A stretch of DNA of 36,597 nt from JALYUA01 sp038229875 (GCA_038229875.1 JBBROA010000029.1:1-36597), one strand, 5' to 3'. Positions 15,610-23,900 are shown, numbered from the stretch's first letter. Notes: generated from the sequence alone by a model not told the origin. A program made the numbers and translations.

Positions 15610-18600
15610 CGACGGGGCTCCGCCGGCCGCGCGGCCGCCGCGGGGACCCGGCCGGCGAGCCGCCCGTGCGGGTCGAGCCAGCAATACAGGGAGGGCAGGA
15701 TGAGCAGGATGAGCGGGCTCGAGAGGATGAACCCTCCGATGACCGCGATCGCGAGCGGCTGCTGCAGCTGCGAGCCCTCGCCGAGCGCGATCGCGAGCGG
15801 GGCGAGCGCGAACGCCGTCGAGAAGATCGTCATCATCACCGCGCGCACGCGCTTGCGCGACGCTTCAGCCCAGGCCTCCGCCACCGGGACGCCGTTGCGC
15901 AGCTCCTCGCGGGCGTCGTGAATCAGGAACACGGCCTTGTCTCCCACGATCCCGACCATCATGATCGCGCCGACGAAGCTCGAGATGTTGAGCGTCATCC
16001 CGGTCAGGAGAAGCGAACCGAGCACGCTCGTGAGCACCGTCAGCGCCATGATGACCGTGAGCAGCGGGGCCCGCCAGTCGCCGAACTCGAAGAGAAGCAC
16101 GACAGCAACCAGGAGCAGCCCGCCGAAGAGAACCCCGAGCAGCCCCTTGAATGAGCTCTGCTGCTGTTCATACAGGCCCCCGAATCCTATGGACATTCCG
16201 GCGGGAAGGTTCAGGGTCGATGCGAGCTTTCTCCGGATCTCGCTCATCGCGCTTCCCAGGCTGCGGCCCGAGAGCCGCGCCGTGACTCCCAGGTAGGACC
16301 TCAGGTTTTCGCGCTGGATCTCGGCCTCAGGAGTTCCCGTCGATATCGTCGCGAGCTGAGAAAGAGGCACGAGAGCGCCGGAGGCGGTCTGCACCGGCAG
16401 GAGAGACAGACCGGCGATGTCGCTGGTCTTGCGCGAGAAGACGCGGATCGGGTAGAGGCGCTCCCGGATCCGGAGCGTCCCGGCGACGGTGCCGGAGAGC
16501 GCCGGCTCGACCTCGTTGTGCAGGGCCTCAGCGGTGACGCCGAACCGGGGGAGCGCTTCGGGGATGACGCGAACCGTGACGTTCGGCCCGGCGACCGTCA
16601 GACCGTCGAAGACGTCTTCCACACCGGAAACGCTTCCAAGAATCTTCGCGGCCGCCTTCGCGCGGTCCTGCAGGAGCGCCTGGTCCTCGCCATACAGTTT
16701 GATGTCGATCGGCTGGGGGACGCCCCCCGCGAGGTCGCCGATGTTGTCCTCGAGCAGCTGCCCGAAGTCGGCACGGACCGCGGGCTGCGACGCGGCGATC
16801 TTCACGCGCAGTTCGTCGATCACTTCCTCGACATCGCGACGGCGCCCCTTCGGCTTCAACCGGATCACGTAGTCGCCGCGGTTCGGCTCCGTGATGAAGA
16901 ATCCGAGCTGCTCGCCGGTGCGGCGCGAGTAGCTGGCGACGTCCGGGAGCGAAACGATGATCTTCTCGACGCCGTCCAGCATCTGGTTGGTGTCCGTCAA
17001 CGAAGTGCCTGCCGGCGTCCAGTAATCCAGGATGATCGATCCCTCATCCATGCCGGGAAGGAAGTCAGAACCGATCCCGCCATACAGGACCCACCCTGCA
17101 GCGAGGAGCGCCACGGTTATAGCGAGCGCGATCGACGGGTGACGGATGAAGAATCGCGCCAGCCTCGGAGGCCCCCTCTCCTTCTTCGGCTTCACCTTCG
17201 CGGCGGCCCGGAGGCTCTGCGCCGCGGCCGGCACGGCGAGCGCGGAAAGAAAGTACGAAACCGCGAGCGCCACCGCCATCGTGAAGGCGAGGGGCTTGAA
17301 GAATGCGCCCGCGACGCCGGAGAGAAGCGCGAACGGGAAGAAGATGATTACGGTCGAAAGGCTCGAGCCGGTCAGCGGCGGAAGCACCTCCGCGAGCCCG
17401 GAACGCACCGGATTGTCCGAGACCCGATCTTCGGCGTGGCGAGCGATGTTCTCGACGACGACGATCGCGTCATCAACGACGAGTCCGATCGCGGCGGCGA
17501 TCCCACCGAGGGTCATCAGATTGATCGTCTGCCCGGAGACTCCGAGCGCGAGCAGGACGATTGAAACCGTGACCGGTATCGTCGCGACCGCGATCGCGGT
17601 GATTCGGAAGTTTCGCAGGTAGAGAAAGAGGACGATCGCAGCGAGCGCCACCCCGATCAGGATCGCGTCGCGGACGCCATTGACCGAATGTCGGATGAAC
17701 TCCGCCTGATCGTAAAACGTGGTCCAGCGCACCCCTTTCGGGAGGAGGTCCGGACGCTGTTTCACCAGCGCCTCGACCCCGGTCGCGATCGCGAGCGTGC
17801 TCGCGTCGGGCTGCCGGATGATGTTCACGAGAACGGCGGGCCGGCGCTCCGAGGTGGTCCGCACGTAGGAGACCGCGTCGGCCGCCGTGATCTCGCCGAG
17901 CTGTCCGAGAGGCGCGGCGACGCCGCCCTTCGGGGGCGGCACTGCGATCCGGGCCAGCTCGTCGAGCCCGGCGGGCTTGCCGGTGACGAGCGAGAGGTAA
18001 AGCTCGTGGTTCGCCTCGACGAGCCCGGCGGAGTTCAACACGTTGTTCTTCCGGATCGCGTCGACGACGTCGCTCGCCGAGAGCCTCCGCGCGGCGAGCC
18101 GTTCGGGGTCGAGCCGCACCTGGAATTCCCGCATGGCACCGCCCTGGACCTGGACCTGTGAGACCCCGGGGATCTGGATGAGCGCCGGCCGGAGCTGAAA
18201 GTCCGCCAGCTCGCGAAGGCTCGAGGGCGAAAGGGTGTCGGAGGTCAGCGCGTAACCGAGGATCGGGAAAATGGCCGTGTTCATCCATTCCGCGTCGATC
18301 CGCGTTTCGGCCGGAAGGCCCGGCCTCGCTCGCGCGATCTCCGCCTGGACGCGCTGGAGAGCGAGCTGCATGTCGGTCCCCCACGAGAACTCGGCGCTGA
18401 TCTCGACTGAGCCGCGCGTCGTCGTCGAGACGACCTTCTGAATCCCGGGCACCCTCAGGATCCCTTCCTCGAGGGGCCGGGTCACGGTGGGAATCATTTG
18501 CGCGGCCGGTTCTTCCGCGCTCTCCGCGATGACCTTGACGCGCGGAAACGTGACGGTCGGGAAGATCGCGGAAGGCAGCCGGGTCGCGTACCAGACACCT

Positions 18601-18671
18601 CCCGCGCAAAGGACGAGCAGGAGGAGGAAAAGCGCCTGGGGACGCTGCGTGAGGCGGTCCGAGATGCTCAT
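15606..18671 (-). CDS. RND-family efflux pump, inner membrane transporter subunit
   Basis: At 1021 residues this is full length for an AcrB/CzcA-type pump with 12 membrane helices and two large periplasmic loops. The first helix is followed by the family-typical LPSAIFPTVTFPRVKV. The proton-relay Asp pair sits in GLVVDDAIVVVENIARH (TM4 region, about residue 400), and the last helices contain GDKAVFLIHDAREEL and SSPLILLILPSLY. It drives export from the periplasm/inner membrane by proton antiport through the adaptor and TolC channel encoded downstream. Whether it exports metals or organic compounds cannot be decided: the Met/acidic metal-site signatures of CusA/CzcA are not obvious. It is the first gene of the operon, with GGAGG about 12 bases before the ATG. 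The reading frame is intact over 3 kb. Confidence 0.93.
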   Translation of the reverse strand: MSISDRLTQRPQALFLLLLVLCAGGVWYATRLPSAIFPTVTFPRVKVIAESAEEPAAQMIPTVTRPLEEGILRVPGIQKVVSTTTRGSVEISAEFSWGTDMQLALQRVQAEIARARPGLPAETRIDAEWMNTAIFPILGYALTSDTLSPSSLRELADFQLRPALIQIPGVSQVQVQGGAMREFQVRLDPERLAARRLSASDVVDAIRKNNVLNSAGLVEANHELYLSLVTGKPAGLDELARIAVPPPKGGVAAPLGQLGEITAADAVSYVRTTSERRPAVLVNIIRQPDASTLAIATGVEALVKQRPDLLPKGVRWTTFYDQAEFIRHSVNGVRDAILIGVALAAIVLFLYLRNFRITAIAVATIPVTVSIVLLALGVSGQTINLMTLGGIAAAIGLVVDDAIVVVENIARHAEDRVSDNPVRSGLAEVLPPLTGSSLSTVIIFFPFALLSGVAGAFFKPLAFTMAVALAVSYFLSALAVPAAAQSLRAAAKVKPKKERGPPRLARFFIRHPSIALAITVALLAAGWVLYGGIGSDFLPGMDEGSIILDYWTPAGTSLTDTNQMLDGVEKIIVSLPDVASYSRRTGEQLGFFITEPNRGDYVIRLKPKGRRRDVEEVIDELRVKIAASQPAVRADFGQLLEDNIGDLAGGVPQPIDIKLYGEDQALLQDRAKAAAKILGSVSGVEDVFDGLTVAGPNVTVRVIPEALPRFGVTAEALHNEVEPALSGTVAGTLRIRERLYPIRVFSRKTSDIAGLSLLPVQTASGALVPLSQLATISTGTPEAEIQRENLRSYLGVTARLSGRSLGSAMSEIRRKLASTLNLPAGMSIGFGGLYEQQQSSFKGLLGVLFGGLLLVAVVLLFEFGDWRAPLLTVIMALTVLTSVLGSLLLTGMTLNISSFVGAIMMVGIVGDKAVFLIHDAREELRNGVPVAEAWAEASRKRVRAVMMTIFSTAFALAPLAIALGEGSQLQQPLAIAVIGGFILSSPLILLILPSLYCWLDPHGRLAGRVPAAAARPAEPRR

Positions 18672-18755
18672 GAGGGCGAGAATTCCTCCCTGTCATCGCA
18701 GGCGCGTAGCTGCCGCCGCCCGGCTGCGGGAGGGTATCAACTCTCGGCCCTGGCG

Positions 18756-19358
18756 CTATTCACCCCCGACGCCGCTCCCCGGGGCGGCGGCAGCGCCAGG
18801 AGGCGGCGGGATCCTGAGCCCGCCGCGTGGCGGCGCGATCTGAGCGCGCCGCGCGGCGGCGCGACGGCGGGCGAGCTCCGACGTGACACCGTGGTGGGCA
18901 TGGGATGCAGAGCGTCCGGAGGTTCTCGAGCCCGCACCCTCCCCCGCCTTCAACGACCGGCACGAGGTGATCCGCCTCCCAGAGAGAGCGCCGGACCGCG
19001 ATCCAGGGCCTCCGCGCGCGAATCGTGACCGCCCGTTCGAACCCGGCGGCGAGCTCGCGCGCCTTCCGCACCGTTTCGTCCTTCGGATCCTTTCTCCGCA
19101 GTCGCGCGAGCGCGCGCTTCCTCGATTCCGTGTCGAGGCCGCAGGAAGCGCACACGCCGCGGTCCCGTTCGAAGACGCGGCCGCGCGCGGCGGACGGCGA
19201 CGTGCGGACCAGCAGCGCGTCGACGCAGCCCTGCGAGCAGAACGTGCGGCGGGGCCGCGGCACTCGTCCCCGCATTCGCGGCAGAGCGGATTGCCGCTGC
19301 CGTCGCGCAGGACGGGGCGGTCGGAACCTCTGAGCGCGCGCGCGAAATGGGGCTTCAC
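18756..19358 (-). pseudogene. HNH endonuclease gene with two compensating frameshifts
   Basis: The core frame (frame B, inside 18760-19560) reads FCSQGCVDALLVRTSPS, GRVFERDRGVCASCGLDTE and LWEADHLVPVVEGGG then LENLRTLCIPC, a recognisable HNH nuclease with zinc-binding Cys pairs. The natural N-terminus (GNPLCRECGDEC) and C-terminus (HHGVTSELARRRAAARR) lie in another frame (frame A, 18756-19358, GTG start). One base is missing near 19249-19256 (a GC-rich run) and one is extra in the GGG at 18896-18898. Restoring both gives one continuous protein of about 200 residues ending at 18756. The gene is therefore either decayed or affected by two sequence errors; the His of the last motif (CxxCH) is lost in the core frame. 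It could be a stand-alone nuclease or the remnant of a mobile or restriction-linked gene. Confidence 0.75.
18815..18866. repeat. Two tandem 26-bp GC-rich units
   Basis: TGAGCCCGCCGCGTGGCGGC... (18815-18840) is followed directly by TGAGCGCGCCGCGCGGCGGC... (18841-18866), with 22 of 26 positions identical. Each unit contains a near-palindrome CGCCGCG/CGGCG that could fold. The repeat lies at the C-terminal end of the broken HNH gene and encodes its repetitive Pro/Arg/Gly tail. Confidence 0.6.
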
Positions 19359-19458
19359 CCTGTCGGACCAGAATACCCCTTTGTACGGCTGCGAACATCA
19401 TCCGGGCACGTCCCCGTGAGAAGGTCCTCTCCGGATCGCGACGGTCACAGGAGGAGCT

Positions 19459-19659
19459 ATGACATCGCTCGGTTGCTGTCATTCGGGATGCGCCAGCCAC
19501 GTCATCCTTTCGGCGAAGGTTTCCTCCCGGAAGCAGGAGGCCTTCTGCGGCCACGGGCACGCGGTCTGGGCCTGGAAGACCAAGGAAGGCCGCTGGGCGG
19601 CCGAACCGCGCGCGACCGGGTCATCCGCCGAGGGACCTCGCGTCGCCAGGCGTGCGTGA
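19459..19659 (+). CDS. Small Cys/His-rich protein (66 aa)
   Basis: I do not recognise a family. An excellent ribosome-binding site (ACAGGAGGAGCT) directly precedes the ATG, and third codon positions are mostly G/C, so I consider it real. The N-terminal half is rich in potential metal ligands (CCHSGCASH, then FCGHGHAVWAW), suggesting a small zinc-binding domain. The C-terminal third is basic and low in complexity. There is no signal peptide. It is divergent from the broken HNH gene and upstream of a protease remnant. Confidence 0.55.
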   Translation: MTSLGCCHSGCASHVILSAKVSSRKQEAFCGHGHAVWAWKTKEGRWAAEPRATGSSAEGPRVARRA

Positions 19660-19794
19660 GGCCGCAGACCCTCCGTCTTCCCGTCCCGCTGACAGCCCCT
19701 CCCGCCGGAGCGTTGCGTCTTTGACCCGCTCTGCCGCCCCGATCGAGCGAAGGCCTGCCGGGTTTTACCGGACGCGCGGCCGCCGCGGGCGACG

Positions 19795-20062
19795 CGCGGG
19801 CGGGTTCGCGTTCTTCCTGCTGGCGCCGTTCGTCGCGTGCCGCCCGTTGCCCGGCGCCGGTCCGCAAGGAGCGGCTCGAAAACGGCCTGAGGGTGCTCGA
19901 CGTCGCGAACACGCTGTCCCGTTTCGTGACGTATTTCGACGGCGCCAGGCGGCTGGATGAGGAGCTTTCGCGCCTGCTCGCCGTAACCGCGTCGGACGTC
20001 GCGCGCGTCGCCCGAACATATCTTCGGAGAGAAATCGTTCGGTCGTCGTCGTTCTCCCGTAG
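19795..20062 (+). pseudogene. Remnant of an exported M16 (insulinase-like) zinc protease
   Basis: A signal-peptide-like stretch (GGFAFFLLAPFVACRPL) is followed, in another frame, by VRKERLENGLRVL, the typical start of the M16 N-terminal domain. This is joined directly (about 19899) to DVANTLSRFVTYFDGARRL then SRLLAVTASDVARVARTYL, the typical end of an M16 domain. The HxxEH zinc site and hundreds of residues between are missing. One base lost in the AAA at 20032-20034 breaks the end; restoring it gives RRENRSVVVVLP and a TAG at 20060. This is a deleted, frameshifted stub and surely not active. Confidence 0.75.
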
Positions 20063-20299
20063 CTTCTCCCCGCTCAATTGCCGCCCGGCGAATCCGTACG
20101 AATTTTCGCCTGCGGCATTCCGGGGAGGCGGGCCCGTGCGACAACCAGCAGGCGTACCGCGATCACGGCCCTCGCCGCGCCCCTCTGGTCGCGCCGGCAG
20201 GGCCGGCGACGATCCCCCGGCTCTGGATCGCCGAAACCAAAAACATCGGCCTGCTGTTTCCTCTCTTGTTCCGCGGCCGGTTTGTTTTAAGCTCCGCCC

Positions 20300-20620
20300 A
20301 TGGTGCTCACAACCGAGGACGCGAACGACGCGACCGACAGACGGATCGCAGAGGGTCTCGCGAAACGGACCGGGGGGCAGCTGCGTCTGCTCCGCTACAC
20401 CCGCGACCCGGCCGAGGCGGACAAACTGCGCCAGCTTCTCGAGGTCTCCGAGGATTACCAGGGCGGGGTCTCTCCCACGAACCGGAGAGGCGGGCCGGGC
20501 TACTTCTATCTCTGTCGGGCGCCGCAGGGACTCGAGATCGCGCGCGGAGAAGGCGACAGCCCCGAGCTCGCGATCTGCGACGGCTTCCTGGATTTTCTGA
20601 GCAAGCCGCTCAACCGGTAG
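20300..20620 (+). CDS. Hypothetical protein (106 aa)
   Basis: This is a soluble, charged protein of no family I recognise, with strong G/C bias at third codon positions. An N-terminal helical part (RRIAEGLAKRTGGQLRLLRY) is followed by two helices and a Gly/aromatic segment (GGPGYFYLCRAPQGLEIARG), ending in FLDFLSKPLNR. TTTTAAGC upstream (20284-20291) could be part of a promoter. The stop codon lies at the start of a GGTAGACC tandem repeat. It lies between two pseudogenes and reads in the same direction, yet its own frame is intact. Confidence 0.6.
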   Translation: MVLTTEDANDATDRRIAEGLAKRTGGQLRLLRYTRDPAEADKLRQLLEVSEDYQGGVSPTNRRGGPGYFYLCRAPQGLEIARGEGDSPELAICDGFLDFLSKPLNR

Positions 20621-20636
20621 ACGGTAGACCGGTAGA
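20616..20636 (+). repeat. GGTAGA(C)C tandem repeat overlapping a stop codon
   Basis: Three copies of GGTAGA start at 20616, 20623 and 20631, giving TAG triplets at 20618, 20625 and 20633. The first is the stop codon of the preceding gene. A related GGTAGACCG copy occurs at about 13193 in the repeat-rich gap after the hemerythrin gene. Confidence 0.7.
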
Positions 20637-20775
20637 GCCCGCGGGTTCCGCCGCAGCGCGACACCTTCCCGCGCAATTCGTACGCCGCCGTAAGTTGTCG
20701 CCCGACCGCCGTTCGATACCCTCTCCCGTCGTGGACTGTGGACTGCAAAATTCGCTCTCCGCTCAGGGTTGATTG

Positions 20776-21486
20776 ATGGCGAAACCGGAGCCGTACCCGG
20801 GTTACGAGAACCGTGTCCTCGCCGCCCTGCCCCGGGCGGAATACGACCGCATTCGGAATTCGCTCCACAGTGGTGCGCCTCGAGCGCCGTAAGGTCCTCC
20901 ATGCGCCGGGGACTCGGATGTCGCGCGTCTACTTCCCGCGTACGGCCGTCGCCTCGATGATCACGACGATGCAGGACGGCTCGAGCGTCGAAATCGCGAG
21001 CGTCGGCAACGAGGGACTCGTCGGTCTGCCGGTTTTCCTCGGGACGCACTCGACGCCGCTCGAGGTCTTCGTGCAGGTGGAAGGCGAGGCGGTCGCACTG
21101 CCCGCCGCCGCGCTCCGCCGGTCCACGGGCCCCGGCGCCGCTCCACGCGCTCCTCCAGCGCTACACCCAGGCGCTCCTCTCGCAGATCGCGCAGTCCGGC
21201 GCCTGCAACCGCCCTCCATCCGATGGATCAACGCTGCGCACGCTGGGTGCTTCTGACGCACGACCGGGTCGCCGGCGACGAATTCCCGCTGACGCACGAG
21301 TTTCTGTCTTTGATGCCGGGGGTCCGCCGGGCGTCCGTGAGCACGGCCGCGAGCATTCTCCAGAGAGCCGGATACATCCGCTACCACCGCGGCCGGATCA
21401 CGATTACCGACCGAGAGGGGCTCGAAGAGGCATCCTGCGAGTGCTACAAGGTCATTCGATTGGAGTATGAGCGGCTGATCGGCTGA
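20776..21486 (+). pseudogene. Crp/Fnr-family transcription regulator broken by three frameshifts
   Basis: Read through three frames this is one regulator of about 235 residues. MAKPEPYPGYENRVLAALPR opens the N-terminus in frame 1. The cyclic-nucleotide-binding-like domain (VVRLERRKVLHAPGT, YFPRTAVASMITTMQDG, SVGNEGLVGLPVFLG) is in frame 2, LHALLQRYTQALLSQIAQ is in frame 3, and the helix-turn-helix end (LTHEFLSLMPGVRRASVSTA, GYIRYHRGRITITDREGLEE) is back in frame 1. An extra A at 20869, a shift near 21121-21130 and an extra C in 21212-21214 account for the breaks. The sensor half and the DNA-binding half could still be made separately (an ATG at 21223 opens the C-terminal frame), but a working dimeric regulator is unlikely. 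The end of the frame lies in an 8-bp repeat. Confidence 0.8.
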
Positions 21487-21494
21487 TCGGATGA
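21472..21494 (+). repeat. 8-bp tandem repeat overlapping a stop codon (three TGA in three frames)
   Basis: CGGCTGAT is repeated at 21472 and 21480, followed by the imperfect copy CGGATGAA. TGA occurs at 21476, 21484 and 21492, exactly 8 bases apart and therefore in all three frames. The middle one is the stop codon of the regulator frame. Confidence 0.75.
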
Positions 21495-21549
21495 ACTCCG
21501 CGGCCTTCTCGCGGCCGCGCACCCGCGCTTGAAAGCGTAGACTCCCGGG

Positions 21550-22587
21550 ATGAATAAAACCCGCGTTTCCGCGTCGGCCGCTGTGGTCGCGTTCGCTCTG
21601 GCGTCCGGTGCCTTGCGGGCCGCCGACGCAAACAAATTCACGGTCACGATGCTGCCGCTTCCGGGCGCGAGCCCTGCCGGCATCAGCATGGATTACCTCG
21701 GTTACGACCCCGACACGAATGCCGTGTGGGTGCCGGCCGGCAATACCGGCTCCGTAGACGTCATCGACGCCGCCACGAAAGCGGTGACCCCGCTCGCGGG
21801 CTTCCCGAAGGGCGAGATGGGATCGGGGAACCGGAAGCGGGTGGTCGGTCCGAGCTCGGTCACGTTCGGCAAGGGCACGGCCTACATCGGCGACCGCTTC
21901 GATTCCAGCGTGACCGCCGTCGACACCCGGACTCACAAGCTCGGGGCGTCGGTGAAGCTCGATTCGATGCCGGACGGACTCGCCTACGTCGGCTCGACGA
22001 ACGAAGTCTGGGTCACGACGCCTCGAGACAACACGATCCGGGTTCTCGACGCGTCGACGCTCGCACAGAAGGCGAAGCTCACGTTCGAAGGAAATCCGGA
22101 GGGGTTCGCCGTGGATGGGACGCGCGGACGCTTCTACACGAACCTGGAGGACAAGGACCTCACGCTGGCGATCGACCTGAAATCGCACAAGACGGTTGCC
22201 ACCTGGAAGCCGGCCTGCGGCGAGGACGGTCCGCACGGACTGAAGCTCGACGAGAAGGGCGGATACCTGCTCGTCGCGTGCAGCACGAAGACGGAAGTCT
22301 TAGACGCGGGCCACTCGGGCGCCCTGCTTTCCTCGATCGAGACCGGCGACGGCGTTGACGACCTCGATTTCGCGCCCTCCACCCGCGTCGTCTACGTGGG
22401 AGCCGCGAAAGCCGGCACGCTGACCGCGGCGCGCCTGGACGGAGCGGGCAAGCTCACTCTGGTCGCGAAGGTGCCGACACATGCCGGCGCGCGCAACGGC
22501 GTGGTGGCGAAGGACGGCACCGTCTTTCTCGGCCACTCTTCCCTCGGGAATCTGTCAGACCTCGTGGTGGTGACGCCCGGAAAATAG
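21550..22587 (+). CDS. Exported YncE-like (YVTN-family) beta-propeller protein
   Basis: This protein has 345 residues with an N-terminal signal peptide (AAVVAFALASGALRAADA), so it is periplasmic or secreted. The body consists of repeats of the YVTN/YncE kind: GSVDVIDAATKAV, SSVTAVDTRTHKLGASV, DNTIRVLDASTLAQKAKL, LTLAIDLKSHKTVATW and ALLSSIETGDGVDDLDFAPS. These repeats form a seven-bladed propeller that typically binds proteins or DNA or has no known ligand. No enzymatic residues are apparent. Transcription is probably monocistronic: the upstream neighbour is a pseudogene and the downstream gene is convergent. Confidence 0.85.
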   Translation: MNKTRVSASAAVVAFALASGALRAADANKFTVTMLPLPGASPAGISMDYLGYDPDTNAVWVPAGNTGSVDVIDAATKAVTPLAGFPKGEMGSGNRKRVVGPSSVTFGKGTAYIGDRFDSSVTAVDTRTHKLGASVKLDSMPDGLAYVGSTNEVWVTTPRDNTIRVLDASTLAQKAKLTFEGNPEGFAVDGTRGRFYTNLEDKDLTLAIDLKSHKTVATWKPACGEDGPHGLKLDEKGGYLLVACSTKTEVLDAGHSGALLSSIETGDGVDDLDFAPSTRVVYVGAAKAGTLTAARLDGAGKLTLVAKVPTHAGARNGVVAKDGTVFLGHSSLGNLSDLVVVTPGK

Positions 22588-22635
22588 AGAGTGGCCGAAA
22601 CCGGGATCACCCCGGCGGTGTGCGCGTCCTGGAAT

Positions 22636-23304
22636 CTATGGCTTCGGCGCCCCCGGCAGATACGCCGAGGGGATCGGATTGTCGGGGCGCTCGACGTCCC
22701 ACGCCACCGAAGCGATCCACCACCGTCTTCCGTCCCGGAGAAGCTGGATCGAGTGGATGCCCCGCTCGAAGGGCGCCGCGTCCGCCTGCGTGCGCGACTC
22801 GTACGTCGAGAAGACGTGGCAGACGCTCCCGAAGCAGTCGGTGCGCCTCGCGATCTCCCGCTCGATCAAGCCGCCAGCCTTTTCCTTCCGGGCGGCGGCG
22901 GTTTTTTCGTAACGGTCGGCGAGGCCGTCGACGTCGCTGACCGCGAACTTCTCACCGGCCGCCTTCGGGGGAATCACCATTCCGACGTAGAGAAAGATCG
23001 TGCGCAGGCGCTCGAAATTTGGAGCCGCTTCCGGATTATGGGACACGGCGGCGTAGTACGCGGCGACTGCAGAGTCCACCGAAGCGGCATCGGCAGGAAC
23101 GGCGGCTTCCCGCCGGCCGAGCGGCTGGCCGGGCGCCGCCGCGCAGACGACGAACGGGAGCGCGGCAAGGAAAATCTGAATCCGCGCCGCGGACCGTCCG
23201 TTCCCCTCCCCGCGGTTTATCGACGGCCTCCCGCCGGACGCCGACGCCGACGCCGGCTGGAGAATCCCAAAGCGCCTCGCGGCGATGGGTTTCGCTCTGT
23301 CCAT
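22636..23304 (-). CDS. NTF2-like hypothetical protein, probably exported
   Basis: The ATG at 23304 is preceded by GGAGGCGACGAAT, a good ribosome-binding site, which rules out the longer frame; the protein has 222 residues. A hydrophobic segment (IQIFLAALPFVVCAAA, about 43-58) follows a long basic leader and probably acts as a signal or anchor. The remainder looks like an NTF2/SnoaL-type cone domain: an N-terminal helix (SVDSAVAAYYAAVSH), a middle helix (VDGLADRYEKTAAARKEK) and C-terminal strands (CFGSVCHVFSTYES, GIHSIQLLRDGRRWWIASVAW). The family assignment rests on this pattern and is tentative. The gene is convergent with the propeller gene; a CCGGG/CCCGG hairpin lies between their stops. 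Confidence 0.65.
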   Translation of the reverse strand: MDRAKPIAARRFGILQPASASASGGRPSINRGEGNGRSAARIQIFLAALPFVVCAAAPGQPLGRREAAVPADAASVDSAVAAYYAAVSHNPEAAPNFERLRTIFLYVGMVIPPKAAGEKFAVSDVDGLADRYEKTAAARKEKAGGLIEREIARRTDCFGSVCHVFSTYESRTQADAAPFERGIHSIQLLRDGRRWWIASVAWDVERPDNPIPSAYLPGAPKP

Positions 23305-23900
23305 ATTCGTCGCCTCCTTCGGACCCGGCCGGGAGAGCTTAACGAAACACCCGGCGCGGCTCAGGGTCCCCGGGCACCTCTTCACCGCGGACGGTAGCGC
23401 CGTCTGAGGAGACCGATCTTCATCTGGAGGTCGCACGAAATCCGACGGCGCAGATCCCGTCCGACAGCTTGCCCGGACTGAAGACCGAGTCGGTTTCATG
23501 CCCGGTGATCTTCTTCGCTACCGCCTGCGGCACGCCGGCTCGAATCATAGAAAGGAACATGTCGCGCGAGGTCGCGACGGCGGCGAATAGCTGTCGACCG
23601 CTCCGCCGGGGCCTGGTGGATCGCCTCCGCAATGGTCGCGAAGGGCCAAGGGGGCAGCGTGTCCGCCGGGAGCAGGGTCCTGGCTAACGACTCCCACTCG
23701 TCGACGATGGGGGCAGGCGCTGACGGATGAAATGGCAGAATCTCATGGGCTATTCTGTGGGCGCCCGGCAGAAGGGCCACTTCGGAGGGTATTATTGTTT
23801 CGCATCGCGCGCGTCTCTTTCATGCGGGTCGCCCGTTTCGTTAACCGCCATAAGGCATTTGGCCACGCGACCGCCCCACGTTCCTTTGGGAAGGCTCTTG
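23305..23900. other. Gene-poor stretch with a recombinase scrap, left flank of the KaiC cassette
   Basis: No convincing intact gene lies here. The open frames on both strands lack family similarity, except for the recombinase remnant listed separately. To its right, from about 23750, the DNA becomes visibly more AT-rich (GGGTATTATTGTTTCGC at 23785-23801; TTCGTTAACCGCCATAAGG at about 23837), which is where I place the left edge of the island. TATTAT at 23788-23793 could be a -10 element for the cassette, but no matching -35 is evident. Confidence 0.4.
23480..23560 (-). pseudogene. C-terminal scrap of a tyrosine recombinase (phage-type integrase)
   Basis: On the minus strand the frame reads MFLSMIRAGVPQAVAKKI then TGHETDSVF. 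This is the hallmark block around the second active-site His (the GH of the R-H-R-H/W-Y set) in tyrosine recombinases of transposon or integrase type. The sequence then leaves the family (SPGKLSDG) before the Tyr nucleophile, and nothing upstream resembles the HxLR box. It is therefore a small inactive remnant. It sits about 340 bp outside the first gene of the KaiC cassette. Confidence 0.7.

Noticed and set aside
19502..21049. 515-codon open frame on the minus strand
   Set aside because: It runs opposite the M16 remnant, the 106-residue gene and the Crp/Fnr pseudogene. The translation has no recognisable domain, and the plus-strand homology is clear.
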